Assembly (NCBI GenBank): GCA_964437445.1
Contig: CAYTGR010000061.1
Span: 1 to 26,718 of the forward strand
Direction: 5' to 3'
Source: CAYTGR01 sp964437445
Lineage (GTDB): Bacteria; Chloroflexota; Anaerolineae; B4-G1; SLSP01
Length of the DNA stretch: 26,718 bases
Positions within the stretch are counted from its first letter, which is position 1; each line of letters begins with the position of its first letter. Both the position numbers and the translations under genes were made by a program. This document shows positions 7,374-15,826 of the stretch, piece by piece. The notes beneath the pieces are model-generated. The model searched no databases, had not been told where the DNA came from, and saw only the letters and a program-made list of their open reading frames with translations.

Positions 7374-9794
7374 TTACCCCGCCGGGATCAGATGCACGAC
7401 CGTCGCGCCCTCGCCCCCCTCTTTGTCGGCGGCGGCCTCGTAGCCGGTGACGAGCGGGTGGTCGTGCAAGAAGCGGCGCACCTCACGGCGGAGCGTCCCT
7501 GTCCCTTTGCCGTGGACGATGCGGACCCACGGCAGGCCGGCGCGCGCGGCGTCATCCAGGTAGTGCTCCAGGCGCGTGAGCGCCTCTTCACCGGTAAGAC
7601 CGCGCAGGTCCAGCTGGAGGCCCGGCGACGGGCCGCGCGTCGGCACCCAGACCGGCTCGGCCGTCTCTGTGCGTGGACGGCCCCGTTGCAAAAGCTCCAG
7701 GTCGTCCAACGCGGCGCGCGTGCGCAGCGCCCCGGCCTGGATGACGGCCTCGCTCCCTTCCAGGGCGGCGACCGTCCCTTGCACGCCAAGCGTGCGCAGC
7801 CGCACGGTATCACCGACGCGGGGCGGGCCGCTGGGCGGTTCCGGCAGCTGGAGCTCGGCCGCCCCGAGCGGTTCCGGCTGCGTGATCAGCTCCTCGGCGG
7901 CCTCCAGGTCAGCAGTGACCTCTTCCACGGCCGCGCGGAGCTCAGCCGCCGGCGCGGCCGTGGTCGGCAGGGTGGCGAGCCGCTGGCGCAGCCGGCGTAG
8001 CTCGTCGCGCAGGGCCTCCAATTCCTGGCGGGCCGTGGTCTCGGCGCGCTGGAGGATCGCCTGCCGCTCTTTTTCAATGCCGGCCAGCCGTTCGCGCAGC
8101 TTGAAAGCGGCGATCTCGGCGTCGTGGCGCTCCTGGCGGGCCTGATCGCGCGCCTGCACGGTCTGAAGGCGGAGCTGGTGGAGGTCGGTCAGCATATCCT
8201 CCACCCGCAGCGATTCTCCGGAGAGCAGCGCCTGGGCTTCCCGGACGACGGTCTCCGGCATCCCTAAGCGCCGCGCGATGGCGAAGGCGTTGGAACGGCC
8301 TGGCAGTCCGATGCTGAAGTGGAAGGTCGGAGCCAGTGTCTCGGCGTTGAATTCCATGGAGGCGTTGGTGACACCGGGCGTGGCGTGCGCGTAGAGTTTG
8401 AGCTCCGGGTAGTGGGTGGCAACCAGGCCGGTGACGCGCCGGGTGCGGCAGTGCTCTAACAGGGCGCGGGCCAGCGCCGCTCCTTCCGCCGGATCGGTCC
8501 CCGCGCCCAGCTCGTCCAGCAACACCAGCGAGTGGTGATCCACCTGATCCAGGAACGAGAGGATGTTGGAGAGGTGCGCCGAGAAAGTGGAAAGGCTCTG
8601 TTCAATGGATTGTTCGTCGCCGATGTCGGCGTAGATGGATTCAAAGAACGAGAGTGCCGAGCCGGCATCCACCGGGATATGGAGCCCGGATTGCGCCATC
8701 AACGCGAGCAGGCCGACGGTCTTGAGCGTCACCGTCTTGCCACCGGTGTTGGGCCCGGTGATGATGGCGATATGCGTTTCCTCATCCAGCACCACATCCA
8801 CCGGTACCACGTACTGAGGGTCCAGGAGGGGATGGCGCGCCCCTTGCAGGCGGACAACGGTGCCCGGATGGTAGTTGTCACCGACCGGGGCGGGCGGTTC
8901 CGCCGGGATCGGCAGCAGCTCTGGCTCGCTGCAGAAGGTATCTTCGGCGTAGCGTGCTTTGGCGAAGGTCAGGTCCAGCTCCGCCAGCGCCTCAATCGTC
9001 GCTTCCAGCGGCTCGCTCACGGCAGCGACCTGCATGGTCAGCGCTGCCAGCAGGCGGTTGATCTCCTCCTCTTCGGCGATGCGAGCCTCGCGGAGTGCGT
9101 TGTTCATCTCCACGATGTGCAGCGGTTCCACGAAAATGGTCATGCCGCTGGAGGAGCGGTCGTGGACGACGCCGGGAATCTGCCCCTTGAAGTCGGCCTT
9201 GACCGGGATGACGAAGCGCCCCTCACGGCGGGTGATGAGCGTCTCTTGCAGATAGGGCGCGACCTCCGACGAGCTGATGTAGCGCCGCAACCGCTCCTGC
9301 AGCCGGTCCTGCGTCACGTGGATCTCGTGGCGGATGCGGGCCAGCTCCGGCGAGGCGTTGTCGCGGACCTCGCCGCGCTCGTCCAACACGCGGAGGATCG
9401 TTTCCACCAATCCTGGCTGCGGGCAGAGGCGGCCGGCGATGTCGGCCAGGCCGGGGAACTGGGTTTGCAGGCGCAGCAGATACCGCTGGATGCGTTCGGT
9501 GGCCTCCAACGTATCCCGCACCTGCAACAGCTCCGCCGCCTGCAGGATGTAGCCGTGGCGGGCGCGGTCCAGCAGCGGGCGCAGATCGGTCACACCACCT
9601 AAATCCAGCACCGCGCGCGATTGCATCAAGGTGCGTGCCTCGCGGGTGAGGGCCAGCCGCTCACGTGCCTCGCGCAGGTCGGGCGCCGGCGTCAGCGCGC
9701 GGGCCAGCTCCGCTCCGGCGGAGAAGTCGGTGTAACGGGCCAGGCGCTCCAAAATCTTTGGATATTCCAGTGTTTCCCAGTGACGTTGTAGCAT
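7374..9794 (-). CDS. mutS2: MutS2 family endonuclease / ribosome-collision factor
   Basis: The protein has 806 residues, the family's normal length. The core and clamp-like helices precede an ABC-type ATPase with Walker A GPNTGGKT (347-354), Walker B LVLLDE (423-428) and the adjacent GAGTDP. A coiled region follows, then a C-terminal Smr nuclease domain from about residue 728 with LDLRG and HGKGTGTLR. MutS2 lacks the mismatch-recognition domain of MutS. It is linked to recombination suppression and, in Bacillus, to rescue of collided ribosomes. The frame is open far upstream, but the ATG at 9794 has AGGAG 6 nt before it and matches the family N-terminus (MLQRHWETLEYPKILERL). It lies 59 nt after the cvpA-like gene. 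Confidence 0.95.
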   Translation of the reverse strand: MLQRHWETLEYPKILERLARYTDFSAGAELARALTPAPDLREARERLALTREARTLMQSRAVLDLGGVTDLRPLLDRARHGYILQAAELLQVRDTLEATERIQRYLLRLQTQFPGLADIAGRLCPQPGLVETILRVLDERGEVRDNASPELARIRHEIHVTQDRLQERLRRYISSSEVAPYLQETLITRREGRFVIPVKADFKGQIPGVVHDRSSSGMTIFVEPLHIVEMNNALREARIAEEEEINRLLAALTMQVAAVSEPLEATIEALAELDLTFAKARYAEDTFCSEPELLPIPAEPPAPVGDNYHPGTVVRLQGARHPLLDPQYVVPVDVVLDEETHIAIITGPNTGGKTVTLKTVGLLALMAQSGLHIPVDAGSALSFFESIYADIGDEQSIEQSLSTFSAHLSNILSFLDQVDHHSLVLLDELGAGTDPAEGAALARALLEHCRTRRVTGLVATHYPELKLYAHATPGVTNASMEFNAETLAPTFHFSIGLPGRSNAFAIARRLGMPETVVREAQALLSGESLRVEDMLTDLHQLRLQTVQARDQARQERHDAEIAAFKLRERLAGIEKERQAILQRAETTARQELEALRDELRRLRQRLATLPTTAAPAAELRAAVEEVTADLEAAEELITQPEPLGAAELQLPEPPSGPPRVGDTVRLRTLGVQGTVAALEGSEAVIQAGALRTRAALDDLELLQRGRPRTETAEPVWVPTRGPSPGLQLDLRGLTGEEALTRLEHYLDDAARAGLPWVRIVHGKGTGTLRREVRRFLHDHPLVTGYEAAADKEGGEGATVVHLIPAG

Positions 9795-9806
9795 GATGCT
9801 CCTTGA

Positions 9807-9844
9807 CGTTTGACGCCGGACGTTTGACGGAGAAGCGTCAAACG
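9807..9844. repeat. Short direct and inverted repeats between cvpA-like gene and mutS2
   Basis: CGTTTGACG occurs at 9807-9815 and 9821-9829, and its complement CGTCAAACG at 9836-9844. The single inverted copy can pair with either direct copy, giving two exclusive hairpins just ahead of the mutS2 ribosome-binding site. Confidence 0.65.
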
Positions 9845-9853
9845 CCAGCGTGG

Positions 9854-10372
9854 TTAGCGTGGTAGTAAAATGTACGGGTAGCCTCCGGGGAAGAAGAAAC
9901 CCACGAAGCCATTGTAAAACCGCAACACCTGGTTCAGGGTTGGGCGCAGTCCGGAAGTGCTCCACCAGTTGAAAACCATCCGGCTGGTTCCCGGTGCGCT
10001 GACGGTATGTGCCAGCGTGATCATGATGACCGTCAGCGCCAGGGCGGCGAACGCCACTCCCAGCACGCCCCCCAGAAGGTAATCCACGAAACCTAATGAA
10101 GGGAGGGTGGTATCGGGCATGGCCCACTTGCCGACCAGGAAGATCACCAGGGCGAAAATCGCGGTCAGCATGAAGAAGACAATCCCTTCCAGCATTGCCC
10201 CCTGCCCAATGGCCGCCAGATAGTGAGCTACCATGGTGTAAAGTATAGCTGCCGGCACAATCGCAATTCCCAACCCGATGACCATCAGCAGGGCGCGCAC
10301 GGTCCGCAGGTAGAGGCAAAGGGCAATCAGCCCTATGCCGACCGCCACCAAAATGGAATCAAAGGCGTTCAT
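9854..10372 (-). CDS. CvpA-like membrane protein
   Basis: This 172-residue protein has four hydrophobic segments (about 5-30, 35-60, 65-90 and 105-130) followed by a short amphipathic tail. Size, helix layout and the position directly upstream of mutS2 fit the CvpA/colicin V production family; a cvpA-like gene next to mutS2 is known from Bacillus. The assignment rests on topology and context more than on motifs. The ATG at 10372 is chosen because AAGGGG lies about 7 nt upstream; an earlier in-frame start at 10402 lacks such a site. Confidence 0.7.
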   Translation of the reverse strand: MNAFDSILVAVGIGLIALCLYLRTVRALLMVIGLGIAIVPAAILYTMVAHYLAAIGQGAMLEGIVFFMLTAIFALVIFLVGKWAMPDTTLPSLGFVDYLLGGVLGVAFAALALTVIMITLAHTVSAPGTSRMVFNWWSTSGLRPTLNQVLRFYNGFVGFFFPGGYPYILLPR

Positions 10373-10524
10373 TGTGCACCCCTTCTTAAAAAGATAGTCC
10401 ATGAGTCTTCAGGCGCTCAGCCTCTTAGTGATGAGCGGTTGTGGCTGGGCACCCCCCTCTCGTCCAACCGCTGACCTCTCACCCGGTCCATGGGGAAATC
10501 CTTCTTGTTTGACAGTTTCAGTAG

Positions 10525-10533
10525 ATTATACCA
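10525..10533 (-). promoter_or_regulatory. Extended -10 element upstream of cvpA-like gene
   Basis: The minus strand reads TGGTATAAT, an extended -10 box with a consensus hexamer at 10525-10530. No -35 box is recognisable at the usual distance. The leader to the cvpA-like start would be about 145 nt. Confidence 0.5.
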
Positions 10534-10668
10534 CGGATGCAGAGTGGCCGCCGCCCCGGCAGGGACATCGCATTTAAAAAATTGCGGTATCTGCTCAAAA
10601 AAGTGAGGTGCGGGTTCGTCGTGGCGTGCGTAGCGCGCCAAAAAATCGCCTTTGAGGTGGCAAATGGC

Positions 10669-10696
10669 TTGTTATTTTGTATGACCGTGGTATAAT
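10669..10696 (+). promoter_or_regulatory. Promoter of the two-TM/YtxH gene pair
   Basis: TTGTTA (10669-10674) and TATAAT (10691-10696) are 16 nt apart, and the -10 box is extended by TGG. Transcription would start near 10703, giving a leader of about 27 nt with GGAGGAGGG before the ATG at 10730. Confidence 0.65.
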
Positions 10697-10729
10697 AAAA
10701 CAGTGGATGCCATGGAGGAGGGAGAAGCG

Positions 10730-11269
10730 ATGGAATCTCAGACATCACCAACGCCACCCGCAGCGCCCGTGACCGTACCCCCGCCGACCGGTCTCAGCCC
10801 GGAAGAAGAGAAAGCCGCCCGTCGCACGCAGGTCATCATTATTGTCGCCGCTGTTGTTTTTGTGGCGCTCATCATCGGCGCGATTGTGTTGATGGCGAGC
10901 TTCCCCGCCGCGACGGTAGTGGCCCGCGATATCGCCATCGTTTTTGTGGCGGTGACTACTTTCTTGATCGGGGTCGCCATGATTGTGTTGATCATTGAAG
11001 TGCAGGTGTTGATCAACATGTTGCGCCACGAGATCCAACCGCTGCTCCATTCGGTCAACGATACGGCATCTACCGTCCGTGGGACGACCGAGTTTGTCAG
11101 CCAGAATTTGGTCTCGCCGATCATTAAAGCGGCCGGGTTCGCCGCTGGTGTGCGGCAGGTCACCGGGGATCTGATCAGTGTGGTCAGAGGCGTCCGGCCG
11201 CGGGCTAAACCTGTACAACCAGTTCAACCAGTGCAGCAAGGAGGGAAAGATGGCAAAGCAGGAGAGTGA
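10730..11269 (+). CDS. Two-TM membrane protein of unknown function
   Basis: The protein has 179 residues. A proline-rich N-terminus (about 1-30) is followed by two adjacent TM helices (34-56 and 66-92) and a helical tail with small and hydrophobic residues (IQPLLHSVNDTASTVRGTT) reminiscent of DUF948-like proteins. A PVQPVQPVQ run is near the end. An earlier in-frame GTG at 10703 falls on the predicted transcription start, whereas the ATG at 10730 follows GGAGGAGGG, so 10730 is used. The next gene overlaps its end by 20 nt with its own ribosome-binding site, so the two are co-expressed. Confidence 0.8.
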   Translation: MESQTSPTPPAAPVTVPPPTGLSPEEEKAARRTQVIIIVAAVVFVALIIGAIVLMASFPAATVVARDIAIVFVAVTTFLIGVAMIVLIIEVQVLINMLRHEIQPLLHSVNDTASTVRGTTEFVSQNLVSPIIKAAGFAAGVRQVTGDLISVVRGVRPRAKPVQPVQPVQQGGKDGKAGE

Positions 11270-11606
11270 GTTCGGGGTGTTTCTGGCCGGGTTCCTGGTA
11301 GGGGGCCTGGTAGGAGCGGCGGTCGCGCTGCTGATGGCGCCGCAATCCGGTGAGGAGACGCGCGAGCAGATCCGCCAAAAGGGGATCCAGCTCTCTGACG
11401 AGGCCACCAAGCGAGCCGAGGATGCGCGCGTCAAGGCCGAGCAGGCGCTGAACGAGGCCCGGGTCAAGGCGGAGCAGGCCGCCAAGGAGCTCCAGGCGCG
11501 GATCCAGGATTTGCAGACGCAGGCTCAGGCCGCGGTGACCGAGCGGCAACAGCAGCTCCACGCCAAAAAAGAGGAAGCTGAGGCCCCGGCGGCTGCCGAG
11601 GAGTAA
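11250..11606 (+). CDS. YtxH domain protein
   Basis: The protein has 118 residues. An N-terminal glycine-rich TM segment (VFLAGFLVGGLVGAAVALLM, about 9-28) is followed by APQSGEETREQI, the hallmark of YtxH-like proteins, and a long charged coiled coil with repeats of RVKAEQA. Such proteins are membrane-anchored and often stress-related, but their exact role is unknown. AGGAGG lies directly before the ATG at 11250, and the start overlaps the upstream gene. A longer frame opens at 11178 but has no ribosome-binding site. Confidence 0.85.
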   Translation: MAKQESEFGVFLAGFLVGGLVGAAVALLMAPQSGEETREQIRQKGIQLSDEATKRAEDARVKAEQALNEARVKAEQAAKELQARIQDLQTQAQAAVTERQQQLHAKKEEAEAPAAAEE

Positions 11607-11629
11607 CTTGTGGTTGTCCGTGTACCGCA

Positions 11630-11656
11630 AACGCCCCCGTGAGCAACGGGGGCGTT
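11630..11656. terminator. Bidirectional intrinsic-type terminator
   Basis: ACGCCCCCGT (11631-11640) pairs perfectly with ACGGGGGCGT (11646-11655) around the loop GAGCA, with one more A-T pair outside. It lies between the YtxH stop and the stop of the convergent TctA-type gene. The plus-strand side is followed by a T/G-rich stretch. Confidence 0.75.
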
Positions 11657-11660
11657 GTGG

Positions 11661-12974
11661 TTAAAGTAATCCCAACACTTTGGCGATGGCGTCGCCGGCG
11701 CCCACCATGTTCAGCGCGATGGGCAGCAGCAAGACGCCCATGGCGTTCATTCGCCGTGATCCCCACAGTACCGGGATCAACCCGATGCCGGTGGCGACTG
11801 CGCAGACCGCCAGTCCCCCGGCCCCTGTCAGGCCACCAACGACCAGCAGCAGCACCCCTAACGTCGCCCAGCTGAGCGTGCGGTAGGAGACCCGCGCCGT
11901 CAGGGCGATCAGCAGGCGGGTCAGGCCTAGCGAGAGGAAGAAAGCCAGCACGCCGGCCAGCAGTACCGCCGCCGTCGCCCAGTAGTAGCGGTCGGGTGTG
12001 TAGGGCGTGTAGCGGGTGCTGATCATCCAGGCCATCCCGCCGCGCGTCAGGTGCAACCCTGGCACGAAAAAGAGCAGGAAGCCGCCGACGTAGTAGACCA
12101 CCTTGGAGGCCCCTTGCGAGATGATGAACGCGCGTTCATCCCGCTGGGCGGTGGCATGACCGGCCAGGAAGCCGCCGATGCCTCCCGTCACCACCGGGAA
12201 GAAAGCGGCGAAGAGTCCGCCCAATACGCCGGCCGCCGTGCCGTGGAAAATCGCCCCGACGGGCGCATCTACGTCGCGGGCGATGTGTTGGGGCGGCAGC
12301 GTCGTCCGCGCCAGCAGGTTTTGGATGATCCAGGGGATGGCGAAGAGGCCGACAAAGGCCGGCAGCAGGTTTTGGTAGGCGACCTGGAGCGGGACCAGCG
12401 AGCGGTACATCAGGATAAAGCCCAACAGCCCGGAGAGCAAAAAGGTCGCCAGCCCGGCTACCAGCGAACGCCAGCCATCCCACCAGCGCCGCCAGCCGGC
12501 CGGGGCGCGGTCGGAGCCTTTAGGCCACTCGGAGATGAGCATGTAGGCAATGATGGCCCAGAGGATCCAGCCCAAGTGGGGGCGCAAGATCTCCCGGATG
12601 GGGGGCAAGAGCTGCGCGGCGACCGGTGCTAACGCCGTCAACGCCGCCAGGCCGCCCAGCCCGCCGATCCCGGAGAGGACGACGGCCTCGTAACCGCGCC
12701 GTTGGAGCAGATATTTCTGCCCCGGCAGGACGATGAAGACGGTGCTGTCATCCGGGGCTGAGAGGAAGATGCTGGGGATGGTATTGAGCATTGCATAGCC
12801 GGTGATCATGCCCAGAAAGAGGAAGGCCATGCGCTCCGGCGTGAGCGTCGCGGCCAATGCGCCGCTCAGCAGGAGCAGAAGTCCCGCCACGTTGTAGATG
12901 TGCAACGCCGGGATCATCGCCAGGCCTGAAGCGGCGACGGCTCCGATCAACGACCAGACCAGCAGCTCAGCCAT
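11661..12974 (-). CDS. TctA-type (tripartite tricarboxylate transporter large subunit-like) membrane protein
   Basis: The 437-residue protein has about 10-12 TM helices in two halves. Motifs typical of TctA-like proteins are present: an N-terminal MIPALHIYNVAG, a first-half FLSAPDDSTVFIVLPG, and a second-half FFPVVTGGIGGFLAGHATA. It most resembles the compact, archaeal-style members of the family. No small subunit (TctB) or binding protein (TctC) is nearby, so the substrate and even tripartite operation are uncertain. The ATG at 12974 has GAGG about 7 nt upstream. It lies about 40 nt after the ubiB-like gene and may share its transcript. Confidence 0.75.
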   Translation of the reverse strand: MAELLVWSLIGAVAASGLAMIPALHIYNVAGLLLLLSGALAATLTPERMAFLFLGMITGYAMLNTIPSIFLSAPDDSTVFIVLPGQKYLLQRRGYEAVVLSGIGGLGGLAALTALAPVAAQLLPPIREILRPHLGWILWAIIAYMLISEWPKGSDRAPAGWRRWWDGWRSLVAGLATFLLSGLLGFILMYRSLVPLQVAYQNLLPAFVGLFAIPWIIQNLLARTTLPPQHIARDVDAPVGAIFHGTAAGVLGGLFAAFFPVVTGGIGGFLAGHATAQRDERAFIISQGASKVVYYVGGFLLFFVPGLHLTRGGMAWMISTRYTPYTPDRYYWATAAVLLAGVLAFFLSLGLTRLLIALTARVSYRTLSWATLGVLLLVVGGLTGAGGLAVCAVATGIGLIPVLWGSRRMNAMGVLLLPIALNMVGAGDAIAKVLGLL

Positions 12975-12984
12975 GGATAATCCT

Positions 12985-13032
12985 CATTGCCCACGGAAGT
13001 CATTGTCCACGGAAGTCATTGTCCACGGAAGA
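12985..13032. repeat. 16-bp tandem repeat, three copies
   Basis: Units at 12985-13000, 13001-13016 and 13017-13032 read CATTGYCCACGGAAGW. The last unit contains part of the ubiB-like stop region, and the other two form most of the spacer to the TctA-type gene. Slippage here would change the intergenic length. Confidence 0.85.
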
Positions 13033-14674
13033 TGGAAAGCAGCACCCAGCCGCCCAGTCCCAGCGAGAGTATGAAGCCCAGGATGACAATGGCCTGCAGG
13101 AAGATGCCGCTCTCTGCCGTCACCGGGACCAGCAACGCCAGCCCGACGATCATGCCGGTGATGATCAGGCTGAGCGCGACGCGCGTGACCAGCCGGTCCA
13201 GGGCCCGGAGACTGTGATCGTCTAACGCCAGCACGAGCGGTTCGCGTTTCTCCAGCCGTTTGAGCAGCCGCAATCCCATCCGGGGGACTTCTTGCGCCAG
13301 GTCGCTCCAGACGGCCCCTTCACGCAACGTGGCCTCCACCCAGTCGCGGTTGGGCAGCACTGTCTTCAGCAGCAGGCGCGTGATGTAGGGCGATGAAAAG
13401 GCGAAGATGTCAAAATCGGGGTCCAGCTTGACCCCCACACCTTCCGTCATCGTCAGGGTCTTGGCCAGGAGCCAGAGGTTAGTCGGGAGGTGCAGGTGGT
13501 ATTTGAACGCGATGGGCAGCACTTCATTGAGCACTTCCCCGGCCCGGATTTCCCGGAGCGGCAGCGCGTAGTAGTGGTTCAGGAACCGCTGCACTTCGCG
13601 CGTCAGCGCCGGCCGGTCAATGTCAGCCGACGCAGCGCCGAGGCGGATCAGCTCCTCCACCATGCCTTCGGCATCTAACCGCACGACGACTGCGTACAGC
13701 CGGGCCAGGTTCAGCCGGTCCTGCCGGCTGATATGGCCGACCATTCCGAAGTCAAGTACCCCAATCGCGCCGTTTTCCAGCACCAGCAGATTGCCAGGGT
13801 GGGGGTCGGCGTGGAAGAAACCATCCTCCAGCACCTCTTTGATGGTGGCGCGGCTGGCATTGGTGGCCAGGCGATGCCGGTCGTGCCCGGCGGCGTCCAG
13901 CGCTGCCACGTTGTCCAGGTTGATGCCCTGGATGCGCTCCATTACCATGACCCGGGCGGAGGTGTAATCCCAGTAAATCCGGGGGATGTAGAGATAGGAG
14001 TGGCCGGCGAAGTTGGTGCGGAACCGGTCGGCGTTGCGGGCCTCCCGGCGGTAATCCAGCTCGTTGTGCAGCGTTTCGGCGAACTCTTCGGCGACTTCCT
14101 CCAGGTGATAGATCCGGCCCAACGGCGTGTGGCGCGCCGCGTAACGCGCCACGTCGGCCAGGATCTCCAGGTCGGTTTCAATGGTGGGCACGATGTGGGG
14201 CCGCTGGACCTTAACAACCACGCTGGTCCCGTCGCGCAGGGTGGCGGCGTGGACCTGGCCTAAGGAGGCGGCCGCCATCGGTTCGGGGCTGATGGTGCGG
14301 AAGACGGTTTCCGGGGGAGCGCTGAGCTCGGTCTCTAACACTTGACGGATCTCGGGCCAGGGTACGGGCGGGACGGCGTCGCGGAGTTTGGCCAGCTCTA
14401 AAATGTAGGCCGGCGGCAGCAGGTCGGGCCGGGTGCTCAGCACCTGCCCCAGCTTGACGAAGGTCGGGCCGAGCTCCTCCAGTGCCTGCCGGAAGTGGCA
14501 GGGCAACGTAGCCGGTTCGGCCGGGCGCGCCCCGCGCAGCCAGCCCGGTTCGGCCGGAAGCTGGGCCAGCGCAAAGCCGAACCCGTGGCGCATGAAGACA
14601 TTGAAGATGTGCTGGTAGCGGCGCAGGTGCCGGATAGTCCCGGCAATGGTCCCGGCCAGGGGGATTTTAGCCAC
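13016..14674 (-). CDS. UbiB/ABC1/AarF family atypical kinase
   Basis: The protein has about 552 residues. Family motifs in order are KLGQVLSTRPDLLP (the KxGQ motif), AAASLGQVHAA (alanine-rich loop), VVVKVQRP, NELDYRREARNA (ExD), DGFFHADPHPGNLLV and LDFGMVG. Two TM helices sit at the C-terminus. UbiB-like proteins assist quinone or other isoprenoid-lipid metabolism at the membrane through an ATPase activity. The start is set at the GTG at 14674, which has GGAG 6 nt upstream. The frame extends to a GTG at 14734, but that codon lies inside a terminator hairpin. It precedes the TctA-type gene and follows the phasin-like gene. Confidence 0.88.
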   Translation of the reverse strand: MAKIPLAGTIAGTIRHLRRYQHIFNVFMRHGFGFALAQLPAEPGWLRGARPAEPATLPCHFRQALEELGPTFVKLGQVLSTRPDLLPPAYILELAKLRDAVPPVPWPEIRQVLETELSAPPETVFRTISPEPMAAASLGQVHAATLRDGTSVVVKVQRPHIVPTIETDLEILADVARYAARHTPLGRIYHLEEVAEEFAETLHNELDYRREARNADRFRTNFAGHSYLYIPRIYWDYTSARVMVMERIQGINLDNVAALDAAGHDRHRLATNASRATIKEVLEDGFFHADPHPGNLLVLENGAIGVLDFGMVGHISRQDRLNLARLYAVVVRLDAEGMVEELIRLGAASADIDRPALTREVQRFLNHYYALPLREIRAGEVLNEVLPIAFKYHLHLPTNLWLLAKTLTMTEGVGVKLDPDFDIFAFSSPYITRLLLKTVLPNRDWVEATLREGAVWSDLAQEVPRMGLRLLKRLEKREPLVLALDDHSLRALDRLVTRVALSLIITGMIVGLALLVPVTAESGIFLQAIVILGFILSLGLGGWVLLSIFRGQ

Positions 14675-14708
14675 GGCGCGCTCCGTTGTGCTGGGCTGCG
14701 GTAAAATA

Positions 14709-14747
14709 AGGATTTTGACGGGCGGCGCTGCCACCCGCCAAAATCCT
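14709..14747 (-). terminator. Terminator hairpin after phasin-like gene
   Basis: A 17-bp stem with two mismatches (14709-14725 with 14731-14747, loop CGCTG) lies between the phasin-like stop and the ubiB-like start. On the minus strand it is followed by TTATTTT, which fits a rho-independent terminator. Confidence 0.65.
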
Positions 14748-14757
14748 CTTGCGTTAT

Positions 14758-14774
14758 GGCTCCCCAGGGGAGCC
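14758..14774. repeat. Perfect 17-bp palindrome
   Basis: GGCTCCCC A GGGGAGCC lies between the phasin-like stop and the terminator hairpin. It could be part of the 3'-end structure or a protein-binding site. Confidence 0.5.
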
Positions 14775-14815
14775 CGGAGGTCGGTAGAGACCCACCTTCA
14801 ACTGCGACGGTAGGC

Positions 14816-15142
14816 TCAGCTCTGCGTGCCGCCAGGGGGCGTGAGCAGGGTCTCCAGCCGCCGGGTCAGTTCCTCCACTTTGGCGTGGAGTGCCGCCACG
14901 TCGCCCTGAGTCGCCACCTGCATCTCCTTGAGCGATTTGTCTACCTCGTCATGCACCAGCTTGCGCATGGCCTTGCGTTCTTCCTCACCGCGCTCGGCCA
15001 GGCGGTCGGTCATCTCCTTGACCTGATCGCGGGCTACCTCGCCCTCTTTGGCGAGCTCCTCGGCAATCGTCTGGGCCTTCTCCCGGGTGAGGGAGAGCAA
15101 TCCCAGCCCCATCAACAACGAGCGTTCAATGGTTTTCAACAT
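14816..15142 (-). CDS. Phasin-like coiled-coil protein
   Basis: The protein has 108 residues. A hydrophobic N-terminus (SLLMGLGLLSLT) precedes a long charged helix (about 18-100) with KAQTIAEELAKEGE and KVEELTRRLE. This layout matches PhaF/phasin-type proteins that coat polyhydroxyalkanoate granules or act as regulators, but PHA genes are absent from the window and short coiled coils are easily confused. The start is certain: AAGGAGGT precedes the ATG at 15142 at ideal spacing. A strong hairpin follows the gene. Confidence 0.7.
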   Translation of the reverse strand: MLKTIERSLLMGLGLLSLTREKAQTIAEELAKEGEVARDQVKEMTDRLAERGEEERKAMRKLVHDEVDKSLKEMQVATQGDVAALHAKVEELTRRLETLLTPPGGTQS

Positions 15143-15255
15143 CGTTACCTCCTTATGAAAATGGTCAAGTAGTCAATCAGTGAGTCGTAACCGTGACGTG
15201 AACTTTCATGCGCCCTCTTGGCTGGCGCACAATTGTCGTCATGCTGCCGGGTACG

Positions 15256-15771
15256 TTACCAGCCTTCCAGGAAGGGCCGCCAGGCTTCGTAATGCGCCAG
15301 GTAGCGGCCGAAGCGGTACATGGCGGTGGGGTGCGGCTCGTAAGGCCGGCTCAACAGCGGCATCCCGGCCTCCTCGGGCGTTCGCTCTCCCTTGTGGACA
15401 TTGCACACCGGGCAGGCGGCCACCAGGTTTTGCCAGGTGTCGTGGCCGCCCCGCCGTTGCGGGATGACGTGGTCCAAAGTTAAGTTGGGCACTTCGCGGC
15501 CACAATATTGACAACGGTAGCCATCACGGCGGAAGATCTCGCGGCGGGTTGGGCGCAGGCGAGGGAGCGGGCGGTGGATGATGGCGTGGATGCGGATGAT
15601 GGAAGGAACCGGGTAGACGGCCGAGATGGTATGCACTACCCCGCGTCCGTTTTGCACGATCGTCGCTTTGTCGGTGAGGACCAGGGCCAACGCGCGCTGG
15701 GTGGAGCAGACGTTCAATGGCTCAAAGTTGCCATTTAACACCAGGACTGGCTCGTCTAAGACGACTGCCAT
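15256..15771 (-). CDS. HNH endonuclease family protein
   Basis: The protein has 171 residues. The N-terminal ~75 residues (VLVLNGNFEPLNV) are characteristic of a conserved HNH group. The HNH fold follows: RRDGYRCQYCG (zinc Cys 87 and 90), LTLDHVIPQRRGG (catalytic His 101), NLVAACPVCNVHKG (Asn 115, Cys 120 and 123) and RTPEEAGM. The substrate is unknown; members of this group are chromosomal and not clearly linked to restriction or introns. The ATG at 15771 is preceded by AGGAGG about 9 nt upstream and a TATAAT promoter. Confidence 0.9.
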   Translation of the reverse strand: MAVVLDEPVLVLNGNFEPLNVCSTQRALALVLTDKATIVQNGRGVVHTISAVYPVPSIIRIHAIIHRPLPRLRPTRREIFRRDGYRCQYCGREVPNLTLDHVIPQRRGGHDTWQNLVAACPVCNVHKGERTPEEAGMPLLSRPYEPHPTAMYRFGRYLAHYEAWRPFLEGW

Positions 15772-15797
15772 GCCTTGCTACCTCCTCATTCTCTCCC

Positions 15798-15826
15798 ATT
15801 ATACCCAATTCCGTGGGAAAGTGAAC
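15798..15826 (-). promoter_or_regulatory. Promoter of the HNH gene
   Basis: The minus strand has GGGTATAAT with the -10 hexamer at 15798-15803. TTCACT or GTTCAC lies 16-17 nt upstream as a weak -35 box. The leader would be short, about 20 nt. Confidence 0.55.

Larger units (their letters stand above)
10373..10729. other. Divergent promoter region
   Basis: This 357-nt gap separates the minus-strand cvpA-mutS2 pair from the plus-strand two-TM/YtxH pair. It holds one candidate promoter in each direction, at 10525-10530 (minus) and 10669-10696 (plus). No RNA gene or operator palindrome stands out. Confidence 0.6.

Noticed and set aside
9795..10319. Upstream extension of the mutS2 frame
   Set aside because: The open frame runs to 10319, but the extra residues are arginine- and histidine-rich and antisense-like, and they overlap the cvpA-like gene. 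The ATG at 9794 has a ribosome-binding site and matches the family start.
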